From Hirudinaria manillensis (taxonomy: Eukaryota; Annelida; Clitellata; Hirudinida; Hirudinidae), in assembly GCA_034509925.1 (NCBI GenBank), contig CM067533.1, forward strand, positions 9,524,156-9,588,155: DNA of 64,000 bases. The letters are read 5' to 3'. The translations under genes were made by a program, and so were the position numbers. Positions 38,618 through 49,389 of the stretch are shown in pieces. How positions within the stretch are numbered: the first letter of the stretch is position 1; each line of letters starts with the position of its first letter. Below the pieces are notes generated by a model. That model worked only from the letters and a program-made list of their open reading frames with translations. It was not told where the DNA came from and did not search any database.

Positions 38618-39159
38618 GCATCCATGTGAAGTGCTATGCGGGAAATAATAAAAAATTCGAATGCCCCTGTTGTCCTAATGAATTCTGTGATTGTAGATTC
38701 AAGAAGCTTTTCCAACGCGGGTACATTTTGAGGGATGGTATACTGGTCGATACTTACAAATATGAATTGGATGAAGTCAAAAGTAATATTACATTGAAAG
38801 ATTGCAATGAGGATGATGAAGGAACGTATATTTGGATGTGTGGAAGGTGTAATGTTAATAGAGAGTTTCATTTGGAAGTTCTCAAAGTTTTAGGTTAGTA
38901 AAGAAGTAAACATATGAAAATGAATAGGACAGGATAATCGAATGTTAGATGTTCATTCATTCACTCATTCATTGTTGCTCTTGAAAACTCCATAACGGCA
39001 CCTAGAAATGATATTTTAATTTATAATTTTAATTATTATTATTCTTAAGTGAGGGGAATGAAAGTCAACTCCAGCAACGGGTCGATCCTACCATCAACTA
39101 ACAACTTGCCGCCCTTGATAACTTTGGTTTTAACATCTTTAATTAAACGTCATTTTTAA
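38618..39159 (+). CDS. Cysteine-rich Ig-like surface protein 2 (one domain, GPI-type tail), 5' end not found
   Basis: Family not recognised. Two exons are visible: the Ig-like exon 38618-38893 (VKCYAGNNKKFECPCCPNEF, CDCRFKKLFQRGYILRDG, ITLKDCNEDDEGTYIWMCGR, then CNVNREFHLEV) and the anchor exon 39050-39159. That exon encodes MKVNSSNGSILPSTNNLP and then LITLVLTSLI with a short basic end before the stop. This is a small-residue/spacer/hydrophobic pattern typical of a GPI-attachment signal, although it ends KRHF. Both exons start and end in phase 1 and match the other family members. The domain has nine Cys, one more (FCDC) than its nearest relatives. A signal exon upstream was not identified, so the gene could be incomplete. 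Confidence 0.68.
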
Positions 39160-39968
39160 TAAACATTAATTTATATTATGTTGAAGGTGAGTTATATCTG
39201 TTATGTAGACTTTCATATACATGTATTTATAAACTTTAACAAATCTTCGTTCTGTAATGTCTATTCATGTATGATTATTTCATAAGTAAGTTTTATTCTT
39301 TGCAGTGATTAGAAATGTTTGTTATCCATGGATGTCGGGTTTTTATTGTTTTAATGAATTTAACATCTATGCAGACACAAATTTTATCTTGAAGTCAATG
39401 TCCCCTCTTATTTTGACTAAGAATTATCAAATTTTAACATGTTCATTAGAATATTGTAATTATTTTTCAACTTTATTTAGTTTAAAAAAATTGTAATTTC
39501 TTGTTAATTGTTTTCACCCTACTGAAGACTGCAATTCGGCAAAGCAAAGAGTGGGGGCAAAAGCCGCATCTAACAATGTAAATGATATCGTGGGAACTTT
39601 GTGAAATTAGTAACACCAATAGAGTAGAAATTTCTTTTAACTCCAGCCGCGGGCGTAAGCGTAAAAAGCAGTATCACAATACAATTTTAATAACTCATTT
39701 TGTATGTAAAACTTCAGATTTGTTTGCTTGTACCTTCTAGAGATGGTACTCCTGGCTTATGCCGCCATGATGAAAGCTTTCTTTCGGAAAATAGGAAAAA
39801 AGTCCGCTTTTTAGTCAACAAACCATTTATCAAGCCTCAAATCTGCGATAAACAGCATTTTGTTAAAACTTCCTTCTTCCAAGCCCGCAATAGTTTTACT
39901 TCCTCGTGCTTCATAAGTCCACGAGTCGGCGTGAGATACTCTTTCTTGGCTGACGCTGATCTCTATTA

Positions 39969-40018
39969 CAGTCAAGTCTCGTTACTATGCCACTTTTGCT
40001 CGGTCCCGGCGGGTGGCA
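39969..40018 (+). mobile_element. pogo/Tigger-like terminal inverted repeat, fragment
   Basis: TA followed by CAGTCAAGTCTCGTTACTAT, then a segment ending CTCGGTCCCGGCGGGTGGCA. The CAGT terminus and TA target site fit Tc1/mariner-pogo elements. Reverse complements of this sequence recur at 45435-45478 and 46343-46382, flanking a transposase fragment. Confidence 0.6.
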
Positions 40019-40029
40019 TACTATATTTA

Positions 40030-40143
40030 TATATTTATTTCTATATATTTATATCTATATATTTATTCAAATTTTCTGGACGGGTTGGTATGAACATAAA
40101 ATTTGAATAAATATATAGATATAAATATATAGAAATAAATATA
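40030..40143. repeat. Long AT-rich hairpin (45-bp arms, 24-bp loop)
   Basis: Left arm 40030-40074 and right arm 40099-40143 are reverse complements over 45 bp, separated by a 24-bp loop (40075-40098). It lies just inside the pogo-like terminus at 39969. Confidence 0.85.
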
Positions 40144-40852
40144 GTCTGCAGCATGGGATATTATCAACAAATTTTCAGACTACCTAGATGACTCATTTGA
40201 ATTAAATAAATATGATATAAAACCAGACTTGTTTACGTTGGCCATATTTTTAATATTTGAATGTTCTAATTAACATTAATACCAGTAAATGCAATACGTT
40301 TATCTATTAATTTTTATTTAAAAATATGTTTTTTGAAAAGGTCTTATAAATAAATGCCAGTGTCACATTAAGCGTAGGCATTTGAATTGCTTTCGACTGA
40401 CGTCCAAAGAATGTTTAAGAGAGGGTATTAAATTCCTATCATTTTTATGCGCGCCAAAAACGAGTTTTCGATATGAATAATATATTATTATTAAGGTATA
40501 TAAAATCTTCGTGCCAAGATTCCTCTGAATAACTTCCGCATGGATAATTTCTTCCTTCTTGTATTGGAAGCAAATTGCAAGAACTACTTCATGTTGAGAT
40601 GAACCTTTTTAAACCTTAAATGCATAATCAGACTATGACCTGACTACATCATTCTGTACTTAATTTCTTTTTCTACGCATAGTCACGAAATGAATTCATT
40701 TATTATTAAAAATTGATGTCTCCAAGAAATTATGGCCAAAAATTTGTCGAGAATCGTGTTTTGGATTTAATTATGTTGTTCGCGATAAAAGTCCCGTCAA
40801 GTCTTTGAGAAATCGAAGCAGTCTTCCGGGAAGTTCCGTATCACGTTTCAAG

Positions 40853-40984
40853 TTTTACGATGGCTGCAGATCTATTTATATCATATCAATTTATATGTAA
40901 ATCTTATGAAGTGTCCCCAATTTTCATGTTTTACGATGACGTCAGATCTATTTATATCATATCAATTTATATGTAAATCTTATG
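40853..40984. repeat. Direct duplication, 76-bp period
   Basis: TTTTACGATG then a variable 8 bp and CAGATCTATTTATATCATAT plus CAATTTATATGTAAATCTTATG occurs twice, offset by 76 bp. Confidence 0.85.
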
Positions 40985-41177
40985 TAGCGAGAATAAAAAG
41001 GTTTTAGAAAGTTCAATGCATAGCCTTCCTCGGCGCGTTGTATAAACTTATATAATTTTCAAAATTTTGTAACTTTCATTAAATTGTTTGATTCAGGCAA
41101 TTAATAAATGATTTAAAATTACTGGGGGAATTTTATAAGATTTTGGAAGATTTGGAAAATTATCTGTTTCAGCTGAA

Positions 41178-42540
41178 ATGCAGTTGTTCTTCAAACCTAT
41201 CATTATTTTGCAGCAGCATAAAGTTTTACTTACTTTTTTGCTCCAAGCATTAAACTTTGCTGCAGGTTGGAAATTCTAATTTCTGTGAAAAATGCCGATC
41301 GGCATTGCTTAATCAAAGTTCATGCGATTACTTGATGCTCAATGCTTAACGATTATTAACAGAACAGAAAACTTGCTTCAAGAAAACTGACTTTTAGTAA
41401 AGAATTTCGAAGTAATTTCAATCAAATGTTTCTAAATATGTTTTCAAATGATCAGTATTAATGTTTTTCATCTTTAACAAATTTTGTTGAATTTCTTTTA
41501 ATTCTAATTAAATTTAATTTCTCTTAACACTGTAAAATTCTTACATAATATAACCATAATCCCAATAGGAAAAATCATTAATCAATAAATTACCTGAATA
41601 AGCCTTTGCATGCACATCTTTCAGCTGAAGAGGTCCTTTTGAAATGTCAGGTCGGACAAGAAGTCAGTTTTGAATGTCCTTGTTGCCCCGAGGAATTGGA
41701 TTCCTTCAGATTCAAGAAACTATATCAAGGAGGTTTTATTGTTCGAGATGGAAACTTGAGGAATCACACTAAATACGAGTTTAATGACCTTAAAGATCAC
41801 ATCATATTGAAAGAATGTAATGAAGATGATGAAGGAATATATGTTTGGATGTGTGGAAGGAGCAATGTTAACAGGCAGTTTCATTTGGAAGTTCATCTGA
41901 CAGGTGCCAACTCCTTTCTCATTAACAGGATTTAATAAGTATTTACTTTTATATAGTGGTCAATTTCTTCAAAATTCTCCTTTATTTTTAGATCATCTGA
42001 AATACTGCATTGGTGAGGATGTTATACTTGCATCTCCTTGTCCTGAAGAAGTGAACTCCTTTAAGTTGAGGAAGAAATCTCAACCGGACTTCATCATGCG
42101 TCATGGAATTATTAATTCCAATTATAAATGTTCGTGGAATCAAGTTATGAAACAAATTACATTGAAAAGTTGCACTGAAAACGATGAAGGGACATACATC
42201 TGGACTTGTGAGAAGTCAGATGTTGAAAAGAGGTTTGTGGTGGAAATCTGTGAAGAAGCATCATTACTATCAGGTTATAACTAATTATTGTGTAATTACT
42301 ATTATTATAATAAGTCATAGTATTTTTTGTTTGAGTTTTCCTAATAATTTTAATAATACTTAATAATGTTAATATTGTGATCTTCATTTTCATTTATTTT
42401 TGACAGACACCATTGTAATTCCATCCCGAGCTCCAAAGATGACTAACTTGATCATATGTCACATTATTATATTATTATATATGTCACACATGACCAATGT
42501 ATTAAATTATTTATTATTTGAGTGCACTGGAGAATATTAA
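41178..42540 (+). CDS. Cysteine-rich Ig-like surface protein 3 (two domains)
   Basis: Family not recognised. The most complete member. Signal exon 41178-41265 (ending KVLLTFLLQALNFAAG), Ig-like exons 41625-41903 and 41992-42273, anchor exon 42407-42540; 260 aa, all phase 1. Domain 1: LKCQVGQEVSFECPCCPEEL, FRFKKLYQGGFIVRDG, ILKECNEDDEGIYVWMCGRS. Domain 2 is the reduced-cysteine type: YCIGEDVILASPCPEEVNSF, RHGIINSNYKCSWN, TLKSCTENDEGTYIWTCEKS. The last exon reads KMTNLIICHIIILLYMSHMT and then a further mildly hydrophobic tail, so a transmembrane helix or a late GPI signal are both possible. The intron between the two domain exons is only 88 bp. Predicted length equals that of gene 1 (260 aa), which supports both models. 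Function is unknown. Confidence 0.77.
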
Positions 42541-44385
42541 CTAATTTACTACCAACAGTAAACAACAGATTAATAATAATAATAATAATAATAATAAATG
42601 AAAAACATTTTTTTTAATTGATTAATGTTTAATTTTTTCATTTAACAAAAATTACAAATTACTTCTCTCTTATTCCGTATTATTGGACAATCATTGGCAG
42701 CTACACTGACTTTTTAAAAATAGCATTTTATTGACTATTTATTTATTCTTATAAATTTATTTAATTTTAATTATTAATGTCCAACAGAAGTTCTTTTTAT
42801 CAGTTCTCCAGTTATCTGTTGGCGATTGCAATGCAGGGAATTTGCTATATTAATCGAGAGTTCACTTACGTTATACCATTAAAATATATTGTATTTGTTG
42901 AAAATGTTTTTGTTAATTTGTTGATTTTAATAATTTATTGATCCTTTTTAACTTAATTTGGTTTTTACACCATTTTTGTGTTTACAATGTACATGACTGA
43001 TTGGATATGAAATACAATGAAGCAGATTTTATTGAAGTTTGTTTTTAAATTTACTACTTATTAATCAGCCATATATTGGAAGGTGTGAACTCGTTGAAGA
43101 AGATATATTAAAAAATTGTGATCCGTTATTTCATATAGTATTATGTATTTTGTAATTGTTTCTAAAATAAATAAATAAATAAATACTTGTGTTCTTCTTG
43201 ATATCGTGATCATGGCGTGACCTTTTAATTGAAGAATTCACTTGTAATTAGCGACCGAAAAAAAAACTAATTCGAACCATTGAAGTTAAAAGAAACCAAT
43301 TAATTCCAAATTTATAATTACATTTAAGGAATAAAATAATCCTAAATTCAATTGGATTTTCATTTAACAGAATGTTAAATGTTTCTCTGCATTAGCAGAT
43401 CTGGGGTTGGCTATTAAAAGGAGTTTCGAGCAATAAATGGAAGTTTGGGTGATTAACTTGTATTTATATTTATTTATTTATATTAAATTAATGAGAACCA
43501 ACACTGTCATCATCTATTTTATCACTAAAAAGAGTTGTGAGATTATAGTCAATTCAATTGCTCTCCTTTGCAATGTATTCTTTGGTATATTTCTAATTCT
43601 AGTTTTCGTAATTTAAATTACTACATGAAATGTTAACTAATGGTAGCTAAAATCTATACAGTCCGTGTACTGGAAAGTGAAAAAGTTGGCTTCAAAGTAT
43701 CCAGTCAAAACCGGCTCTCTAGTAGCCTAGCTTAGTGATAAGTGTTCAGAAATGGAGTAAGACTAAAAAGAGTAAAATAAAAATTTTAAAAAAATATATG
43801 TTTTTCATTCGAAATGAACTAAAAAGAAAGCAATAATTTTTTTTAGATGCTTCCCGAAAATTTTTGAATTTAGAATTTTTTAATGATTTGAAAATAAAAT
43901 CATGGTTTGAAACTTTTATTTTATCGAGTTACTTCAAAAGTTAACTTTAAAAAAATGTTTGTATAATAAAACAAGTATGAAGGACAATGTTTGATTAACT
44001 TCATGGCATGGCATTTATAAATGCTATATAAAGCTTAATTTAAAAAAAAAAACGGCCCTTTCTTCCAGATTTTTTAAGTACTTGTATCTTTTTCAGTTCT
44101 CTATTCATTCGTCTACTATAATCACATTGTTGTGAAGATCGATGATCTCAAAATAATTAATTCCATCGAATGTGTTCCTTGAAACTCAGAAACTAGAATT
44201 GGCGCAATCCAAGATATCCACGATAGCGGTTCTCGATTTTTTCACCTGGATTTAAGGCATCGAAGCATAACCAACAATATAAAACACGCACTGTACAATT
44301 GGGCTTTATGAGCTGGTCGAGGTATGTAAGAGAATCTTCAGTTTGTTCGATCCCCTTCTAGATGTGTTAAAGTATTTTATGGAAA
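42541..44385. other. AT-rich interval between Ig-like genes 3 and 4
   Basis: No gene, RNA or clear transposon terminus found. Contains (AAT)n at about 42572-42597 and AATAAATAAATAAATAAAT near 43168. Confidence 0.6.
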
Positions 44386-45372
44386 ATGTTACTCCTTTTC
44401 TTGGTAGTTCTTTTAGCAGAAGTCACAGGAGGTTAGTAAACTTTGGTTCTCACCTTAAATGAAGTGTTTCTTTTACTCTATTTTACATTTTTTTTAAATT
44501 TAAATTTATGATTTTTTACATATTTTAATTGCAATCTACTTAATCTATATACTTATACTTAATACTTATACATATTTATATATATATATATATATAAACA
44601 TACAAATATAATTGAAACACCAAACATTGAGTGACTCTAGTAAAAATTATCTTTGAGTTTTCTAAATATATATATATATATATATTTCAAATTTAGAAAA
44701 ATTATATTTATTTATAAGTATTTAAGTTTTCAACAAAGAAATTAATTTATTACCCCCTTCTAAATATGTTAATGAGATATTAATTAAGTAATTACCAGTA
44801 ATGATTGGTAATACTATACGGACTTATAAATTACTAATGTAGTTAATTCATAATTATATAAATAAAGTCAATAATAATTTAAATGTTCAGTTCCAGCTTT
44901 CAATACCAGTGGAATAAGAATGCCTGAACATTTTTATTGGATGAAAGATGACAGCAATTATTTGTAGAATAAACATGCGTTAAATTAAATAATTGGCTCA
45001 CTTATCTTAAATGATTGTTTAAAAATGATAATAAAATAAAGATATGAAGGTTGATATGATCTGATTGGTTCATTCCAATTTTTGAAAACTTTGCGGATGG
45101 AACAGGTGTTTCTATAACAATTGGCGCTAAACAATCCCTTTGTTCGTAGCAGATGTGGAAATTGTTATGCTGATATATAGGCGTCATAAATTTCTATGAA
45201 TTTTTAAATTCGAATATAGAATTGTATTTTCTTTTTTTTTGTAATTCTCGAAAATATATTTTCAGATGTCTCCGTTAATGCAACTCTACCTTCCCAAAAG
45301 GGATCCAGTTTTTCCAGTTGTCTTTCAATATTATTAGTGACTGTAGCAATTGCGTGTTTTGTCTTATGTTAA
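44386..45372 (+). CDS. Candidate miniature GPI-anchored peptide (signal exon plus anchor exon)
   Basis: Signal exon 44386-44431 encodes MLLLFLVVLLAEVTG with a phase-1 donor. The next compatible exon downstream is 45266-45372, which encodes VNATLPSQKGSSFSSC and then LSILLVTVAIACFVLC and a stop, a textbook GPI-attachment signal. Joined, they give a 50-aa precursor whose mature peptide would be roughly 15 residues with one N-glycosylation site (NAT). This layout resembles vertebrate CD52 in form, not sequence. Alternatives: the Ig-like exons of this gene were lost, or this signal exon is spliced to the Ig-like exons at 47537 and 48060 with the second copy of the anchor exon (48601). The anchor exon and about 80 bp of upstream intron are duplicated at 48518-48710. 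Confidence 0.55.
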
Positions 45373-45420
45373 TTTATTTTGTCTTTTTTTGACTGAACAT
45401 TTCCAGTTTGAAATACTTTT

Positions 45421-46385
45421 CAAGTCTCGCAACTGTGTCACCCGTCGGGACCGAGCAAAAGTGGCATAACGAGAGTTTGTAAGACCGGCCTTATTTTATC
45501 AAGTTACCAATCAGCTCAGTCTAAAGCTCTCAAAATCGTTGGCTGCCGCATCTTCTTTCGGCGGATCTCGTTGTCTAGCCGATCGCACGCTTGCATCACG
45601 CCAGACTTGCGAATCCACTGCACTGTCTTGAAAGTGACACCGTGGCGCTACTTGAAATTGTCAAGTCAACTTTCGTTCACCATGAGGTCCTGGATGTGCA
45701 TCAGCTCGGTCAGTTTCATCGTCTTCTTGATCAGATCGCTGCTGACAGGCTTGCTTGCCTCAGCCACATGAGCGTTCCCTCATCGAGCTTCAGGAGTGAG
45801 TCTGCGTCAGCTTCATGCGCTTCGATGGAACTCCAGCTTCGATTACATTCTTCTTGCTGAGAATGCCTTTCACGGTGCTTTTCTTAACTTCGACGCCCCA
45901 TTTCTTGCTAATCTTCCTGGCCACCTCAGAATGATTCGGCCCCTTTTTCACGGCATCAATGATCTCCTTCTCCTTCAGCGATAAATCGGTTCGCTTGCGT
46001 TTCTGAGATGACATTTGCTAATCCTCACTCCAACTCGCAATTCTCACATAGAATCTCGACATTCACTCTCATTCCTATTTATACTCACAGTCAACTTTGC
46101 CCATTCGACCAATCAAATTCCATGGAATGTTCCATCACCTTCCTTAATCATCCCTCACCAACAAGCCCTGGGAACGTATTAACCTGATCAAATCCTAAAA
46201 ATACAAGGTAATGTCTCTTAATTATTTCCCCGACTGGAAATATATCCTTAACTTCATGGGTTAGACAAACATTGTCAGTACCCTGGTGGCATAGTAGCGA
46301 GGTTCGTGGTGGGATAGTAAATTTATTTTGTATTGAATTTTGTCGGGACCGAGCAAAAGTGGCATAATAGCGAGACTTGTATTTT
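45421..46385 (-). mobile_element. Decayed pogo/Tigger-type DNA transposon
   Basis: Terminal-type sequences CGGGACCGAGCAAAAGTGGC occur at 45435-45478 and 46343-46382. A further variant (GTGGCATAGTAGCGAGGTTC) lies near 46280. Between them a minus-strand ORF (45790-46014) encodes KRKRTDLSLKEKEIIDAVKK, ARKISKKWGVEV and STVKGILSKKN, a psq/CENP-B-type helix-turn-helix like the N-terminus of pogo-family transposases. The frame breaks afterwards and no DDE catalytic domain remains. It lies between the two copies of the anchor exon. Exact ends are uncertain because terminal sequences occur in mixed orientation, suggesting nested copies. Confidence 0.65.
45790..46014 (-). pseudogene. Transposase N-terminal fragment (CENP-B/psq HTH)
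   Basis: A 74-codon open frame beginning MSSQKRKRTDLSLKEKEIID. The HTH-like LKEKEIIDAVKKGPNHSEVA and a second HTH start are visible, but the sequence stops after KRMKLTQTHS and downstream frames are interrupted. Full-length pogo transposases are several hundred residues, so this is a remnant. Confidence 0.65.
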
Positions 46386-47536
46386 GCAGACAAAGATAAA
46401 TCTATCAAATTTTGACGTGACGAAATATGATAGTTAAAACACGAAAGAAAGTTTTTATTCTTTAACAATCATTCCAATCGTGGGAGCTTTGATGAATGGA
46501 GCGACAAATGTCTTTTGAACAAAAGAAGCGTTTCACTTTTGACAAAATATGCCACGGTGAAGATAATTCTCACATATATTTCATGACGAAATTGTGAAAA
46601 CGGACTCCGGGATTTAAAAAACAAACATTTGAGTAAAATTGTACAGCCTTGGGAATCCAATGGTTAAATAGAAAATTTTTTTAAATAAATAAAAAAAATG
46701 TCGTTTTTTTAAACGTGCCTTAACTAAAATGAATGCAATAATATTTTTGAGACTCTGACTTGATTTTCTCAGGGAAATTGAAAATTCATTGAGTTAGCTC
46801 CAAATACAGTTCAATCCTGTTCAAAATTTGGCCTGAATCATTTTTTTTATATATTGTTATGTATCTGGCAGTTCAAAGATTAACATTTTAGAACTTCTAA
46901 ACTATATCATATTATATTTTATAATAATTTCACGGCATTCCCGATCAATAAGCCCCCTTATTTTCGCCCTATCCCTAACCATTTTTCATTTAAAAAGCAA
47001 TTAATCTTCGTCGTTCCCACCACGGACCCCCATCGATTTAATAATGACATGCACGGGGTGGAGCTATGCTTGCTCCTATGAGCGAAAATAGGGGGTGGGG
47101 CTTATCGATCGGGATTACCAATTATAGAAGATATTGCATATCCTTTTTCACTTTAATGGATTTTTTGTCTAATGATAACTTAATTAATATTAATATGATA
47201 ACCATTAATTTTAATTCGTCTTCTGATTGAAAGAAAGAACGCCTCTCTCTTAATATTAGTCTATTCACGAAAATTATTACAATGATTTTAAAACGACTCT
47301 CTATTTTATCTGTTTTCAATATTACCTTTTAGAAAAAGTTAGAAAAGTATTACTCAATGATTTGTTTTACCTAGCTTACAAAGATCTCTAGTTACGAATT
47401 ATTTCAACATTATTTGGCACTAAACGAAAATCTGTGCAATCATTAGTCTAACGTTGCAGCATATTTTATATTATGATAAATAAATATGTTATATTTATAG
47501 TGTATTTTATGTGATTTGACATATTTTACTTTAAAG
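46386..47536. other. Interval upstream of the Ig-like exons of gene 4
   Basis: Non-coding as far as I can see. Holds the MITE at 46934-47119. No signal-peptide exon with a phase-1 donor was found here, which is why the exon at 44386 is the best 5' candidate for the Ig-like exons at 47537 and 48060. Confidence 0.55.
46934..47119. mobile_element. Small MITE-like element with inverted ends
   Basis: Left end GGCATTCCCGATCAATAAGC and right end, read on the minus strand, GGTAATCCCGATCGATAAGC, match over about 36 bp including a C-run and TATTTTCGC. Total about 186 bp. No ORF. A target-site duplication was not clear. Confidence 0.7.
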
Positions 47537-48710
47537 ACAATTATCTGGAATGTTTGCTTGGGCACGAAGTCCTCTTTGATTGTCCCTGTTGCCCTGAAGA
47601 ATTTGCTGAGTGTAGATTCAAGAAATTATTCAAAGGAGGATACATTGTGAGAGATGGTGTTTCAATAGAATCATCCAAGTATCAACTGAATGAAGATAAG
47701 ATTCACATCACATTGAAAGATTGCAACGAAGATGATGAAGGAACGTATGTTTGGATGTGCGGAAGGTGTAATCTTAACAAGCAGTTTCATCTGGAAGTTT
47801 CGAGTTGGTTATTAATATTTCAATTTTGAATCTACCTAGGCTCAATAAAAGTTAAATAATAATAGTAATATTAATAATAATAATGATAATAATTACATTG
47901 CTATATCAAATGGTTCGTTTAAATACCTAGTTTATCACAAAATCATTCATTCATAACTTCGATTATAATGATATTTATTAATAATTCATTAAGTTTATTT
48001 TAATAATAAATTGCCAAGTTGATTTTTAATAAATAAATTACTTAATTGTAATTTAAAAGGGGAATCATTAAATTGCAACGAGAGTAGTGAGTTTTCCATC
48101 GAATGTCCTTGCTGTTCCGATGAATTGGGGGAATGCGAACTGAAGAAACAAGGCCAAGAGGAGTACATCATACGACATGATGTAATAAATGATACCAGTA
48201 AATATGAGTTCAGTGATAACAAGACTCATATCACTATAAAGAAATGCGAAGAAACTGACGATGGAACTTATACCTGGATCTGTGGGAACAAATGTGATAA
48301 CAAACAATTTAATTTCAAAGTGCACAAAGCAGGTAATTACTGAGAAATTGATCTTTAAATGGAATGCCAAAGCTATTTTAAATATTAACGTGTTTTTTTA
48401 CGTATATATTTTTATATATTATTTTTGTAGATAATAATAATATATGTTTAATGTTAATATATACTTAAATGACCCTGGATGAGAATATTTACACCTTTAT
48501 AATAGAAATTAAAAAGTCATAAATTTCTATGGATTTTTAAATTCAAATATAGAATTGTATTTTCTTTTTTTTTTTGTAATTCTCAAAGATATATTTTCAG
48601 AAATCTCCTCTAATGCAACTCTACCTTCCCAAAAGGGATCCAGTTTTTCCAGTTGTTTTTCAATATTATTATTAGTGACTGTAGCAAATGCGTGTTTGGT
48701 CTTATGTTGA
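47537..48710 (+). CDS. Cysteine-rich Ig-like surface protein 4 (two domains, GPI-type tail)
   Basis: Family not recognised. Ig-like exons 47537-47803 and 48060-48332 and the GPI-signal exon 48601-48710, all phase 1. Domain 1: LECLLGHEVLFDCPCCPEEF, AECRFKKLFKGGYIVRDG, ITLKDCNEDDEGTYVWMCGR, CNLNKQFHLEV. Domain 2: IECPCCSDELGECELKKQ, YIIRHDVINDTSKYEF, IKKCEETDDGTYTWICGNKC. The last exon encodes SSNATLPSQKGSSFSSC and a hydrophobic FSILLLVTVANACLVLC end, a strong GPI signal. With the signal exon at 44386-44431 the precursor would be 231 aa. Reading through the donor at 47803 instead would give a stop at 47827-47829. About 420 bp downstream lies the copia element. Confidence 0.72.
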
Positions 48711-48829
48711 TTTATTTTGTCTTTTTTTTTGTGACTGAACTTTTATACTTTAAAATATTCATTAAAATACGTGAAATATACATTCCATAACACATAAAAA
48801 GACATTCCACGAAACAAAACTTTCTTCTT

Positions 48830-48860
<31 letters not shown>

Positions 48861-49131
48861 GTCATTTATATAGCGCCGAACGCGTAAGCTACAGAGGCGC
48901 TGTACCGGTCAGATTCATGCGAGCCAGTGCAACAATTTCAAGAATCAAGACGCCTAAAAAAGTTTCTCACATTTGTTTTGACGATATCAGAGACTACCAG
49001 GAATTGAGAATCAGATTCAAAACAGGTCATGAATAGAAATGGACAAAAACATTTTTGAATCACGGAGAAATACATCTATGCTAACATTTATTTTAATGTT
49101 GCTGGCTAACGCGAATGGTCATAATAAATTT
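48711..49131. other. Interval between Ig-like gene 4 and the copia element
   Basis: Contains copy 2 of the interspersed repeat (48833-48902) with (AAT)n. No gene seen. Confidence 0.6.
48833..48902 (-). repeat. Interspersed repeat ending in (ATT)n, copy 2
   Basis: Reverse complement of the core in the NAA35 intron at 30585: (AAT)n, then TCATTTATATAGCGCCGAAC and GCGTAAGCTACAGAGGCGCT. Only a few differences separate the two copies over about 45 bp. Confidence 0.75.
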
Positions 49132-49296
49132 TGTTGAGTTTTTATGCTTAAAAACTTGTTTTGTTAAAATAGTTTGAATTATTATATTAATGGTTTTTGG
49201 TTCCGCTCTCCTTTGTTTCGCTTCTTCTTCCTGTGAATAAAGATGGTCTGGTGTAGTTGGACTTTGAATTCGATATATTTGAGGTTTATTTCAACA
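49132..49296 (+). repeat. 5' LTR of copia element
   Basis: 165 bp, starts TGTTGAGTTTTTATGCTTAA and ends TTTCAACA. AATAAA at 49236-49241. Identical to the 3' LTR by direct reading. Confidence 0.95.
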
Positions 49297-49310
49297 GGTT
49301 ATGGGTCCAG
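49297..49310 (+). promoter_or_regulatory. Primer-binding site (initiator tRNA-Met anticodon arm)
   Basis: GGTTATGGGTCCAG immediately after the 5' LTR. The known copia strategy pairs this site with an internal fragment of initiator tRNA-Met (CTGGGCCCATAACC on the tRNA). One mismatch against that consensus. Confidence 0.8.
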
Positions 49311-49389
49311 AATAGGCTTCAAATAAATCTGTTCACTGCTAGATCGTTTTTATTGTTTTTTTTGCGGCTTACAAAACTTGTTTGCGAAA

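Larger units (their letters stand above)
39160..41177. other. Repeat-rich interval between Ig-like genes 2 and 3
   Basis: Contains a pogo/Tigger-like terminal sequence (39969-40018), a long hairpin (40030-40143) and a 76-bp direct duplication (40853-40984). An open frame at 39700-40110 crosses the transposon terminus and shows no domain I recognise. No conserved gene seen. Confidence 0.6.

Noticed and set aside
39700-40110. 136-codon open frame between Ig-like genes 2 and 3
   Set aside because: It crosses the pogo-like terminus and the hairpin, has no recognisable domain, and lacks supporting splice or family evidence.
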